Source: JAWKIJ01 sp041394325
Lineage (GTDB): Bacteria > Actinomycetota > Acidimicrobiia > Acidimicrobiales > Microtrichaceae
DNA length: 64,000 bases
Direction: 5' to 3'
Assembly (NCBI GenBank): GCA_041394325.1
Contig: JAWKIJ010000001.1
Coordinates: 2,542,001 to 2,606,000, forward strand
Within the stretch, counting starts at the first letter, position 1. Every line of letters begins with the position of its first letter. A program made the position numbers and the translations under genes. The notes beneath the pieces are model-generated. The model saw only the letters and a list, made by a program, of their open reading frames with translations, was not told the DNA's origin and ran no database searches. Below are positions 1 to 7,879 of the stretch, piece after piece.

Positions 1-1743
1 GAGGGCGCGGCGAACCGTCCGGTTGACGATGCTCATCGTGCCGCCGCCGACGAGCTTCTTGGTCTTGACGAGACCGAGATCGGGCTCGATGCCGGTCGTA
101 TCCGCGTCCATCATGAACGAAATGGTGCCGGTCGGCGCGAGCACGGTCGCCTGTGCGTTGCGGACCCCCACGGATGTACCGAGGCGGCACGCCTCGTCCC
201 ACGCCTGTTGCGCCGCGCCCAACAGGTCTGCAGGCACCAACTCCTCGTCGATCCGGTTGACCTCGTCACGGTGCATCTCGAGCACGTGCAACATCGGTTC
301 ACGGTTCTCGTGGAATCCGGCGAACGGCCCCATCCGTCCCGCCATCCGGGCGGAGGTCTCATAGGCGTGACCGGACATGAGCGCGGTGACCGCGGCAGCC
401 CAGGCCCGGCCTTCGTCGGAGTCGTAGGGCAGCCCCAGTGCCATGAGCATCGCCCCGAGGTTGGTGTAGCCCAATCCGAGTTGGCGGAACCGACGGGTGT
501 TGCGGGCGATCTTCTCGGTCGGATAGTCGGCGTTGCCCACGAGGATCTCCTGGGCCACGAAGGTGACCGTGACCGCCGCGCGGAACCCGTCGTGGTCGAA
601 CGTGCCGTGCTCGTCGAGGAACGACAGCAGGTTGAGGCTGGCGAGGTTGCACGCGGAGTTGTCGAGGTGCATGTACTCGCTGCAGGGATTCGACGCGTTG
701 ATCCGGCCCGTCACGGCCGCGGTGTGCCACCGGTTGATGGTCGAGTCGTACTGCATCCCGGGGTCGGCGCACTCCCATGCGGCGGTCGCGATCGCGCGCA
801 TCAGGGCCGCTGCCGACACGGTTGCGGTGACCTCACCGGTGGTGCGGGCGATCAGAGGCCAGGGCGCGTCCGCCTCGACGGCCTCCATGAACTCGTCGGT
901 CACCCGGACGGAGTTGTTCGCGTTCTGGTACTGGACCGAGTACGAGTCGGCGCCGTCGAGATCCATGTCGAACCCCGCCGCCCGAAGGGCCCGCGCCTTG
1001 CGCTCCTCATGGGCCTTACAGGTGACGAACTCCTCGATGTCGGGATGGTCCACGTCGAGGATCACCATCTTCGCGGCACGTCTGGTCTTGCCACCGGACT
1101 TGATGGTTCCCGCGGACGCGTCGGCGCCACGCATGAAGCTCACGGGCCCCGACGGTGCGCCCCCACCGCGGAGACGCTCGGCCGATGCCCGGATCCGGGA
1201 GAGGTTGACCCCGGCGCCGGAGCCACCCTTGAAGATGACCCCTTCCTCGCGGTACCAGTCGAGGATCGAATCGAGGGAGTCCTCCACGGACAGGATGAAG
1301 CAGGCGGAGCCCTGGTTCGGCACCCCGGGCACTCCGATGTTGAACCAGACCGGGCTGTTGAACGCCATGCGCTGCGTGACGAGGAGGTGTTTCAGTTCGG
1401 CACGGAAGGTCTCACGCTCGACCTCCGCGGCGAAGTACCCGTCACGATCACCCCACTCGGTGATGGTGTCGGCCACACGGTCGATCACCTGACGCAACGA
1501 CCACTCGCGTTCGGTCGTTCCGAGAGTGCCGCGGAAGTACTTCTGGGCAACGATGTTGGACGCGTTGACCGACCAGTCGACGGGGAACTCGACCCCCTCC
1601 TGCTCGAAGGCGACCGAGCCGTCGCGGTAGTCGGTGATGCGGGCGTCGCGTAGACCCCACTCGATCCCCTCGTAGCCGTCGGCATCCTCCGCGGTGAAGA
1701 ACCGCCGGAGCCCCAGCCCGATCTGCTGATCGGTCATCGACAT
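1..1743 (-). CDS. nrdJ: Adenosylcobalamin-dependent ribonucleotide reductase, 3' end cut by window edge
   Basis: Class II ribonucleotide reductase, which makes deoxyribonucleotides with coenzyme B12 as radical source and so works with or without oxygen. The frame is open from ATG 1743 to base 1 (581 codons, no stop), so the C-terminus lies outside the window. Class II landmarks are visible: NQGSACF near residue 120, GGSGAGVNLS near 150, NPCSEYMHLDNSACNLASLNL near 340-360 and APTGTISFM near 545. ATG 1743 has GGAG six bases upstream. ATG 1737 is an alternative that would overlap the TGA of a short upstream frame by 4 bp. No small-subunit gene is nearby, as expected for class II. Confidence 0.95.
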   Translation of the reverse strand, partial: MSMTDQQIGLGLRRFFTAEDADGYEGIEWGLRDARITDYRDGSVAFEQEGVEFPVDWSVNASNIVAQKYFRGTLGTTEREWSLRQVIDRVADTITEWGDRDGYFAAEVERETFRAELKHLLVTQRMAFNSPVWFNIGVPGVPNQGSACFILSVEDSLDSILDWYREEGVIFKGGSGAGVNLSRIRASAERLRGGGAPSGPVSFMRGADASAGTIKSGGKTRRAAKMVILDVDHPDIEEFVTCKAHEERKARALRAAGFDMDLDGADSYSVQYQNANNSVRVTDEFMEAVEADAPWPLIARTTGEVTATVSAAALMRAIATAAWECADPGMQYDSTINRWHTAAVTGRINASNPCSEYMHLDNSACNLASLNLLSFLDEHGTFDHDGFRAAVTVTFVAQEILVGNADYPTEKIARNTRRFRQLGLGYTNLGAMLMALGLPYDSDEGRAWAAAVTALMSGHAYETSARMAGRMGPFAGFHENREPMLHVLEMHRDEVNRIDEELVPADLLGAAQQAWDEACRLGTSVGVRNAQATVLAPTGTISFMMDADTTGIEPDLGLVKTKKLVGGGTMSIVNRTVRRAL

Positions 1744-2015
1744 GTGCACTCCCGTGATGAACGCGGGCGGCAGTGCCCGCGTCGGTGAATGGTCGGGCGG
1801 GGAGTGTCGCCCTCACCGGAGCCGTCGGTCCGATGTTGGCGGGGCGACCCGCTCGGTGTGAAAGGACCGCGACGAGCGTGCCAGGCGAAACACCGCGACG
1901 CCACGGGCGCTGGCGCCCGATTCGACATCGCGTTGTTCCAGTACTCGCCCTGCCTGCCAAGTGAGACGAGACGCAGCCACCAATCCAACACGCTCATCGC
2001 GATCCGGTTGCGCAC
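1734..2015 (-). CDS. Possible short leader ORF upstream of nrdJ
   Basis: A GTG at 2015 follows a near-perfect Shine-Dalgarno, AGGAGGAGA with an 8-base spacer, and opens a 93-codon frame whose TGA overlaps the second nrdJ ATG as ATGA, the same coupling used elsewhere in this window. The first 30 residues look protein-like (MSVLDWWLRLVSLGRQGEYW), but the rest is Arg/Pro/Ser-rich like an out-of-frame read. It may be a real short peptide with a frameshift in its 3' half, or just a leader. I recognise no family. Confidence 0.25.
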   Translation of the reverse strand: MRNRIAMSVLDWWLRLVSLGRQGEYWNNAMSNRAPAPVASRCFAWHARRGPFTPSGSPRQHRTDGSGEGDTPRPTIHRRGHCRPRSSRECTCR

Positions 2016-2065
2016 TCTAGGAATCTCCTCCTGTGGGACAAAAGTGGGACATCGTGTGAATAACC

Positions 2066-2082
2066 GGTGACGGACCGTCACC
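2066..2082. promoter_or_regulatory. 17-bp odd palindrome between nrdJ and the RibD-like gene
   Basis: GGTGACGG-A-CCGTCACC is a perfect inverted repeat with a single central base. It lies in the divergent region between nrdJ (minus) and the RibD-like gene (plus), about 50 bases upstream of the strong leader ribosome-binding site. It could be an operator for either side. It does not resemble an NrdR box, and its regulator is unknown. Confidence 0.4.
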
Positions 2083-2250
2083 TATTCGACGCATTCGTCA
2101 CGTTGCGCGCGGACACTCACTTGACGCGTTGACAACACTTGGGACTCTCGCGACCTTCCATCCCACCCGACATAATCTCCGGCCGACCAGTCGGCCACCA
2201 TGCTGGGGACCTCGTGTGGACGCTCCGCCCGGGAAATAGTGTCCGCCGCC

Positions 2251-3040
2251 ATGACCATCACGAGGCTCGGCATCGACGGAACCAGTACCGAAGTCGACCT
2301 CGTCGACGCGTTGTGCGCCGAGGACCGACGCCCACCGGACGGCTCGGGCGTCTGGGTGTTCGTCAACATGATCATGTCGTTGGACGGTGCCGCGACGCTC
2401 GGCGGCAGAGCGGGGCCCCTGGGAAACGAGCACGACCAGATGCTCCTGGGAGCGCTGCGGGCACAGGCCGATGTGATCGTGGCCGGCGCCGGCACGGCCA
2501 GGTCGGAGCGGTATCGAATGCCACGGCTCCCGACGGGCACGGCCGCACGGGCACGCGCCGCGCGGGGCCAGAGCGAGGTGGCACGGCTCTGTGTGGTCAC
2601 GAGGGATGCGGTGAACCCACCGGACGCCCCCTTCGCCGAGGAATCGTCGCAATGGTCCCACGACGTGCGCCCGATCATCGCCACGGTCGGTACCCCCACC
2701 GCGCCTCCCCCATTGCTCGACGACCCGCGCTTCGACGTGATGGTGTGCGGCCACGAACATGTGGAGATACCCGCGCTGCTCGATGGCCTTGCGTCGAGGG
2801 GGCTTCGGCGTGTTGTGCGAGGGCGGTCCGACCCTGCTGGGCGAGCTCGCCGGAGCCGACGCCGTGGATGAGTGGTGCTTCACCATCGCCCCGATGGTCG
2901 TCGGCGACGGAGCTCGGAGGGTGCTCGCAGGGACGCTCGCCGGGACCCACGGGGTACGTCTCGACCGGCTGTTCGTCGACCGCGATGGATATGTGTTCAC
3001 CCGCTACCTCAGAGCTGCCGGAGGTATCACGACGCGCTGA
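2251..3040 (+). CDS. RibD C-terminal-type reductase (pyrimidine/dihydrofolate reductase-like), frameshifted
   Basis: A RibD C-terminal domain protein without the deaminase domain. Such proteins are NADPH-dependent reductases of riboflavin intermediates or related substrates; the actual substrate cannot be told here. The N-terminal frame carries FVNMIMSLDGAATLGGRAGPLG and a segment around IVAGAGTARSERYR. From about base 2809 the protein continues in the +1 frame with VLCEGGPTLLGELAGADAVD and a FTIAPMVVGDG segment, the typical LcEGGPtL and laP-GdG motifs. Both halves are needed for one domain of about 263 residues. ATG 2251 is preferred over ATG 2200. The 3' end overlaps the convergent LysM gene by 37 bp. 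Confidence 0.8.
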
Positions 3041-3530
3041 CCGGGACGAACGGTCGTCCCGTCGTTCGCCTCGACGAGCGCCGCGACGACGCGACGTCGA
3101 TCGAGTTTCGAGCCACCCGTGCGGCGATGCTCCACAACGTGTCGCCCACCCCCACCGACTCGGTGCGGGGCGCCTTCGGGGCGGGCCGACCGAGAGGGAG
3201 TGGCGGCGTGGCATCGACCGCCGCCTTCGCAGCGGGGACGTCGGCGTACCTGCCGACAGGACGCCCGGCCGGCCCCGTGTCACCACCGACGGGGCCGGCC
3301 GCCACCAGCATCACGACGACCCACGTCGCGGCGAGGACGAGGGCGACACCGCTCCGACGTGACGCAGTCGTTGCCGAGGACACTCGGAGGAGCGGCCGAC
3401 GGTGCTGGTGGGTCGGCGGTACGGACCCGCCGGTGACGAGGTGCAGGTGACGTCGGCGTCCCGTGCCCGACGACCCGGTATGCCGACCCCGTCGGGGGAC
3501 ATCGGGGGATGTGTAGAGGGGAAGAGCCAT
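3004..3530 (-). CDS. Membrane-anchored LysM-domain protein (SOS-divergon partner of lexA), frameshifted
   Basis: A small protein with one membrane segment (SGVALVLAATWVVVMLVAAG) and a C-terminal LysM peptidoglycan-binding domain that begins VGVGDTLWSIAARVA. The frame breaks near 3094. With one base restored it continues RRVVAALVEANDGTTVRPGQ to RVVIPPA and a TAG at 3004-3006, which completes the LysM fold; without it the domain is truncated. The gene is divergent from lexA across five SOS boxes. That matches the YneA/DivS-type arrangement in which a LysM or membrane protein next to lexA delays division after DNA damage; this role is inferred from context. ATG 3530 has GGAGA upstream; ATG 3539 or 3554 is possible. 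Confidence 0.75.
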
Positions 3531-3596
3531 GTCGGGCATTCTCCGCGGGGCCACTGACAGTCAGCCGGTCTCCTCGACTCGGTTGGACCGTCGAAC

Positions 3597-3608
3597 GAAT
3601 GTACGTTC
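3597..3608. promoter_or_regulatory. LexA (SOS) box 1, one mismatch
   Basis: GAATGTACGTTC matches the actinobacterial/Bacillus-type LexA operator GAAC-N4-GTTC with one mismatch. It is the box nearest the LysM gene. Confidence 0.6.
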
Positions 3609-3620
3609 GGCAGTAGAGAC

Positions 3621-3632
3621 GAACGTCCGTTC
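3621..3632. promoter_or_regulatory. LexA (SOS) box 2, perfect
   Basis: GAACGTCCGTTC is a perfect GAAC-N4-GTTC operator; with its flanks it forms the longer palindrome CGAACG-TC-CGTTCG. Confidence 0.8.
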
Positions 3633-3640
3633 GTTGTCAA

Positions 3641-3652
3641 GAACATTCGTTC
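3641..3652. promoter_or_regulatory. LexA (SOS) box 3, perfect
   Basis: GAACATTCGTTC is a perfect GAAC-N4-GTTC operator that starts 20 bases after the start of box 2, about two helical turns. Confidence 0.8.
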
Positions 3653-3683
3653 GTCGCCGATCGCCTTGTCCGAGAGAAGGATC

Positions 3684-3695
3684 GAACACCCGTTT
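3684..3695. promoter_or_regulatory. LexA (SOS) box 4, one mismatch
   Basis: GAACACCCGTTT differs from GAAC-N4-GTTC only in the last base. It lies just upstream of a TACGGT -10-like hexamer for lexA (about 3707-3712). Confidence 0.6.
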
Positions 3696-3715
3696 GGCTT
3701 CCCGTGCTACGGTGT

Positions 3716-3727
3716 GAACACCCGTTC
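3716..3727. promoter_or_regulatory. LexA (SOS) box 5, perfect
   Basis: GAACACCCGTTC is a perfect operator immediately downstream of the TACGGT hexamer and 48 bases before the lexA start. Its spacer ACCC is identical to that of box 4. The position fits autorepression of lexA. Confidence 0.8.
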
Positions 3728-3775
3728 GGCGACGACGACACGGCGCCCGATCCGACCGATCCGAAGGAGCCCCCG

Positions 3776-4432
3776 ATGGCAACCTCCGCCCCGTCCCACG
3801 ACCACCGTCCCGACCTCACACCACGCCAGGAGCAGGTGCTTCGCTGCATCCAGCAGTCGGTCGAGACCCGTGGGTATCCACCTTCGGTCCGTGAGATCGG
3901 CGCCGCAGTGGGGATGACGTCCCCGTCGACCGTGCACGCGCATCTCACGAACCTGGTCGAGTTGGGCTATCTCCGGCGCGACCCCACCAAACCCCGGGCG
4001 ATCGAACTCCGCTTCGACCCGGCATCGGGGGCGACGGCCGACCGGGCACCGGTGCGCCACGTTCCGCTGCTCGGCGACGTCGCCGCCGGAACGGGGGTCC
4101 TCGCCGCCGAGCACGTCGAGGAACTGCTCCCCCTCCCTGCCCAGTTCACGGGAGAGGGCGAGCTGTTCATGCTCCGTGTCCGTGGTTCATCGATGATCGA
4201 CGCAGGCATCCTCGACGGCGACCACGTCGTGGTTCGCCGTCAACCCGATGCCGAGGACGGTGACGTGGTCGTTGCCGGCATCCCCGGTGAGGAGGCCACC
4301 GTAAAGACCCTGCGACGCGACGGCGACGAAGTGGTACTCGTACCCTCCAATCCAGCGTTGGAGCCCATGCGATTCGCACCTTCGGAGGTCAGCGTCTTCG
4401 GCAAGGTCGTGACCGTCGTGCGTGCGCTCTAG
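3776..4432 (+). CDS. lexA: LexA repressor
   Basis: SOS-response repressor and self-cleaving S24 peptidase of 218 residues. The N-terminal winged helix (residues 14-80) contains YPPSVREIGAAVGMTSPSTV. The cleavage site is Ala104-Gly105 (DVAAGTG), the catalytic serine is Ser139 in RGSSM and the general-base lysine is Lys177 in EEATVKTL. ATG 3776 has GAAGGAG upstream; the in-frame ATG 3704 would start inside the promoter region. Two SOS boxes cover the promoter, so autoregulation is expected. The gene is intact. Confidence 0.97.
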   Translation: MATSAPSHDHRPDLTPRQEQVLRCIQQSVETRGYPPSVREIGAAVGMTSPSTVHAHLTNLVELGYLRRDPTKPRAIELRFDPASGATADRAPVRHVPLLGDVAAGTGVLAAEHVEELLPLPAQFTGEGELFMLRVRGSSMIDAGILDGDHVVVRRQPDAEDGDVVVAGIPGEEATVKTLRRDGDEVVLVPSNPALEPMRFAPSEVSVFGKVVTVVRAL

Positions 4433-4474
4433 TCCTGCGCGCCTCGGCCCCCGACGCCGACGGGCACAGCCCAT

Positions 4475-5647
4475 TCAGGTGTTCTGGTGGAGGTCGGCAT
4501 TGAGCCCGCCCCAATCGGCGACTTGAGGCAGCATCTCGACCGCTCCCGTCATCGAGTTGCGCCGGAACAGCATGTCCGAACGGCCGCTCAGCTCGCGGGC
4601 GCGACGTGTCGTGCCGTCGGGAAGGCTCACGACGGTTCCCGCCGTGACATACAGACCCGCCTCGACCACGCAGTTGTCCCCCAGCGAGATGCCGAGCCCG
4701 CTGTTGGCTCCGAGGAGGCAGTGACGACCGATCGTCACGACTTCCCTCCCCCCACCGGACAGCGTCCCCATGATCGAAGCCCCGCCACCGACATCGGTGT
4801 TGGATCCAACCATCACCCCCGCGGATATCCGGCCTTCGACCATCGCGGGCCCCTCGGTACCCGCATTGAAGTTGACGAAGCCCTCGTGCATCACCGTCGT
4901 GCCCTCACCCACGTACGCGCCGAGACGGACCCGGCTCGGCGCCGCGATCCGCACACCGGACGGTATGACGTAGTCGACCATCTGCGGAAACTTGTCGACC
5001 GATGTGACGTGGACGTGTCGCCCCCGTCCTTCGAGGTCGATGCGCACCCGTTCGAAGCCGTCGGGGTCGAACGGACCGAGCGTGGTCCAGACGACGGTGT
5101 TGAGCAGGCCGAACATGCCGTCGAGGTTGCACCCGTGGGGCCGGATGCGGCGCGCAGACAACAGGTGAAGGCGCAGGAACACATCGTGAGTGTCCCGCGG
5201 TGGCGCATCGAGATCACCGATGACCGTGAGGACGGCGACTCGCCGTATCGCATCGCAAACGGGCTCCGCCGCCACGGTCGCCGCGATCGACGACAACATC
5301 GACGCGTTGGGGTGCTCACCTCCATCGCCGAGGACCGGCGCGAGGCCGTCGATCGCCCGCTCCAGTACGTCGGGGGGCACGAGACGGGTGCCGGGCATCG
5401 AGTCGGCTCCCATCAGGCCGAGGAGATACGCCACGAAGGCATCGTTCTCCCCGCCCATATTGAGAACCGGGAAGTGCACTGCGAGCACTCGGTCGGGATC
5501 GCCATCGGACGCTCCACCGAGCGGGCGATTCGAGATCGTGGCGATTCCGACGGCGAACGCGGCAGGTGACACCCAACCGGGACGCGACATCAGATCGGCG
5601 GTATGGGCCGCGAAGTCCGCGGCACTCTGGATCGAGGCGGTGCTCAT
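4475..5647 (-). CDS. dapD: 2,3,4,5-tetrahydropyridine-2,6-dicarboxylate N-succinyltransferase
   Basis: Transfers succinyl from succinyl-CoA to tetrahydrodipicolinate, the entry step of the succinylase lysine/diaminopimelate route. 390 residues, of the longer actinobacterial DapD type: an N-terminal alpha/beta domain followed by a left-handed parallel beta-helix made of hexapeptide repeats (VRLGAYVGEGTTVMHEGFVN, GASIMGTLSGGG, GRHCLLGANSGLGISLGDN). The frame is intact from ATG 5647. It is convergent with lexA, with only 42 bases between stops. The other five dap genes are also in this window. Confidence 0.95.
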   Translation of the reverse strand: MSTASIQSAADFAAHTADLMSRPGWVSPAAFAVGIATISNRPLGGASDGDPDRVLAVHFPVLNMGGENDAFVAYLLGLMGADSMPGTRLVPPDVLERAIDGLAPVLGDGGEHPNASMLSSIAATVAAEPVCDAIRRVAVLTVIGDLDAPPRDTHDVFLRLHLLSARRIRPHGCNLDGMFGLLNTVVWTTLGPFDPDGFERVRIDLEGRGRHVHVTSVDKFPQMVDYVIPSGVRIAAPSRVRLGAYVGEGTTVMHEGFVNFNAGTEGPAMVEGRISAGVMVGSNTDVGGGASIMGTLSGGGREVVTIGRHCLLGANSGLGISLGDNCVVEAGLYVTAGTVVSLPDGTTRRARELSGRSDMLFRRNSMTGAVEMLPQVADWGGLNADLHQNT

Positions 5648-5749
5648 CGCGTGTCGACTGCTCCTCGTTTCGGTGACCGATCGGGGTGAGGGATCGGGGC
5701 GACCGCAGAGTAACCGGGAATCCTCGGAACGCTTCGAGGGCGAACCCGC

Positions 5750-6667
5750 CTATTGAGGCCCTGGGGGTGGCGGGGGCGGAAGTGACGTCGGATCGTCGTA
5801 GGGCGGCGCGGCGGGAGGCGGCGCAGCAGGAGGAAACCCCGCAGCAGGCGGCGCAGCAGGAGGCGGCGCAGCAGGAGGCGGCGCAGCAGGAGGGGGCGCA
5901 GCAGGAGGAGGAAACCCCGCAGCAGGCGGCGCGGCGGGAGGCGGCGCAGCAGGAGGCGGCGCAGCAGGAGGCGGCGCAGCAGGAGGCATCATCGCGGGAC
6001 CTGGGCCTTGACCCTGGGGTTGGACCAGGGTGCCACCGATCTGCGGACCCGAAGGCGCGCCGCCGCCCCCGAAGCCTGGTGTGAGCGATCCGGGCGGCGG
6101 TCCGCCCACCGCCGCGATCGCGCGCTTGGCACGACCACGGCGCACGGCCGTCACCGTCGTCATCGTCGCCCCGATCACGAACAGCACCAGGCCCAGTAGA
6201 CCGCCGATCGCGAACCGCTTCATCAACGCCGACTCGTCGAGTTGAAGGAGCGTGACCTCGGCCCCTTCAGGTCCCGACGAGTCCAGGGTGTACCTGCCGG
6301 CGGGAAGGTTCCGGAACTGCCCGAGCGACTTGGTCTTCCGGTCACTCGTCGACGCACTCAGCGCGCCGCTACCGCTGCCGTCCAGGGACAAGACCCGACC
6401 CGACGCAGTGCTCAGTCGCGCGGTGACCTTGTCGAGCTCGGCCTTGGTGTCGGCGACGGCCAACACAAGGCCCGACGTCGTAGCCGTGAACCTGTAGGAC
6501 TGCGCGGTGCCGACCGGGACCTTCGCGTCGTCGGCCCGGCTCGCCGCCGAGCCCAGCTCGGCGAAGCCCGTACCGCATCCGGCGCCGCACGAGCCCAGGC
6601 CCAACAACATCAGCACGATCCCCGCGATGATGCCGGTGGACGAGGGCGTGATGTCGGACTTGGCCAT
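5750..6667 (-). CDS. Two-TM membrane protein with Pro/Ala repeat tail, unknown function
   Basis: 305 residues. TM1 lies near residues 13-32 (GIIAGIVLMLLGLGSCGAGC, whose Cys residues could suit a lipobox, but no clear one is seen). An extracytoplasmic domain of about 110 residues is rich in Ser/Thr/Gly (SYRFTATTSGLVL, GRYTLDSSGPEG). TM2 lies near 152-174 (FAIGGLLGLVLFVIGATMTT). A cytoplasmic tail of about 120 residues consists largely of PPAAP repeats. The middle domain resembles a small beta-sandwich but I assign no family. It stands alone between dapD and the dapE operon. Confidence 0.75.
   Translation of the reverse strand: MAKSDITPSSTGIIAGIVLMLLGLGSCGAGCGTGFAELGSAASRADDAKVPVGTAQSYRFTATTSGLVLAVADTKAELDKVTARLSTASGRVLSLDGSGSGALSASTSDRKTKSLGQFRNLPAGRYTLDSSGPEGAEVTLLQLDESALMKRFAIGGLLGLVLFVIGATMTTVTAVRRGRAKRAIAAVGGPPPGSLTPGFGGGGAPSGPQIGGTLVQPQGQGPGPAMMPPAAPPPAAPPPAAPPPAAPPAAGFPPPAAPPPAAPPPAAPPPAAPPAAGFPPAAPPPAAPPYDDPTSLPPPPPPGPQ
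5803..5988. repeat. GC-rich tandem repeat coding for PPAAP units
   Basis: A 15-base unit (GCAGCAGGAGGCGGC on the plus strand) is repeated, and two larger blocks each end in a diverged GGAAACCCC segment that encodes the AGFPP interruption. The array stays in frame with the membrane protein on the minus strand. Such arrays vary in copy number and are prone to misassembly. Confidence 0.85.
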
Positions 6668-6736
6668 TCTGTGCGCGCTCCAGCGTCGGTGGACCCGACC
6701 GAAGCTAGTACCCGACCCGGTCCGAGGGCGGCACCC

Positions 6737-7879
6737 TCAGGCGTTGCCTGCCGCGTGTGCCGCCCCCGACGCGATGTGCACGAGGTCGTCCATCGCTGAC
6801 CACGTCCGGGCCACCGAATCACGTGTCACGAACTCCCCCTGCGTATGGGCGACGGTCGCGTCACCCGGTCCCAGGTTGACCGCAGGGATCCCGAGCTCCG
6901 CAAACCTTGCGACATCGGTCCAACCGAGCTTCGCGGCCACGTCGAGGCCTCGGCGATCGATAAGCGCCTTCACCCAGGGATGATCGACGGCCGGCGAGGC
7001 CGCCGACGCCCGGTCGACGATGCGAAGCTCGTCCTCATCGTGGAGGTGCACCTCGAGCACCTCGCGGAGATGGGCCTCCGCGGTGGCGAGGTCCCGGTCG
7101 GGAGCGAAACGGTGCGCCACCGTCAGCGTGACCTCGTCAGGAACGACATTGCCCGACACGCCACCGGTGATCCCCACACAGAGCATCGCCTCGTGGAAAC
7201 GACACCCGGCAATCATGGGTCGGCGCGGCCGATATGCGCCGAGCGCCCCGAGAACGGGTGCGGCACGGTGGACGGCGTTGACGCCCTTCCACGCCCGCGC
7301 CGTATGTGCCCGCACACCGCGCAACACCACCTCCGCCCGGATCGAACCTTGACAGCCCGCCTCGACGGCGCCGTCGGTGGGCTCTCCCAGCACGGCGAGA
7401 TCACCGGCGAGCAGGTCCGCCCGTGCGGCGATCAGCTCGCCGAGCCCACTGTCCGCAGCGGCGACCTCCTCCCGCGCGTAGAAGACATAGGTGAGATCGA
7501 CCTCAGCGTCGCAATGGCGACCGGCCGAGGTCAACATCACCGCCAGGCCGCTCTTCATGTCGGCCGACCCGACGCCGCGGAGGCGTGGTCCGTCGGGATG
7601 GTCCGGCTCGAGGCGTCCCGGGTGGTTGCCGTTGACCGGAACCGTGTCCGTGTGGCCGGCCATGACCAGGCGATGACGCCGTCCCCTCGTGGTCCGCGCG
7701 ACCAGGTTGTCACCCACCCGGGTGACCTCGAGGTGCGCCATGGCACCCAACTCGGCCTCGATCCGCGCCACGATGGGTCCTTCGGCGAAGCTCACCGATT
7801 CGATGTCGACCAGCTCGCACGTGCGCCTCCACGCCTCGTCGACCGCGGCCGGATCGACGGAGCTCGCGGTCCCACTCAC
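6737..7879 (-). CDS. dapE: Succinyl-diaminopimelate desuccinylase
   Basis: M20-family zinc amidohydrolase that removes succinate from N-succinyl-LL-diaminopimelate. 380 residues. Metal ligands and catalytic residues are visible: AGHTDTVP (His, Asp), SADMKSG (bridging Asp), REEVAAADSG (catalytic Glu plus ligand), LGEPTDG, and a final His in VAHTQGEFV. The start is GTG 7879, which overlaps the dapC TGA as GTGA; longer readings of the frame run into dapC. It is the last gene of the operon from miaB. Confidence 0.93.
   Translation of the reverse strand: MSGTASSVDPAAVDEAWRRTCELVDIESVSFAEGPIVARIEAELGAMAHLEVTRVGDNLVARTTRGRRHRLVMAGHTDTVPVNGNHPGRLEPDHPDGPRLRGVGSADMKSGLAVMLTSAGRHCDAEVDLTYVFYAREEVAAADSGLGELIAARADLLAGDLAVLGEPTDGAVEAGCQGSIRAEVVLRGVRAHTARAWKGVNAVHRAAPVLGALGAYRPRRPMIAGCRFHEAMLCVGITGGVSGNVVPDEVTLTVAHRFAPDRDLATAEAHLREVLEVHLHDEDELRIVDRASAASPAVDHPWVKALIDRRGLDVAAKLGWTDVARFAELGIPAVNLGPGDATVAHTQGEFVTRDSVARTWSAMDDLVHIASGAAHAAGNA

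Noticed and set aside
208..1653. 481-codon open frame on the plus strand over nrdJ
   Set aside because: It is antisense to a clear NrdJ coding frame and has no recognisable motif.
1744..2015. Cobalamin riboswitch upstream of nrdJ
   Set aside because: B12-dependent RNR genes can have one, but I found neither a convincing B12 box nor the conserved GCCACTG-like core; only a weak CTGCCGCCC resemblance.
5803..5988. Possible CRISPR or mobile-element repeat
   Set aside because: The repeats are contiguous, 15 bases, without spacers, and in frame with a Pro/Ala protein tail.
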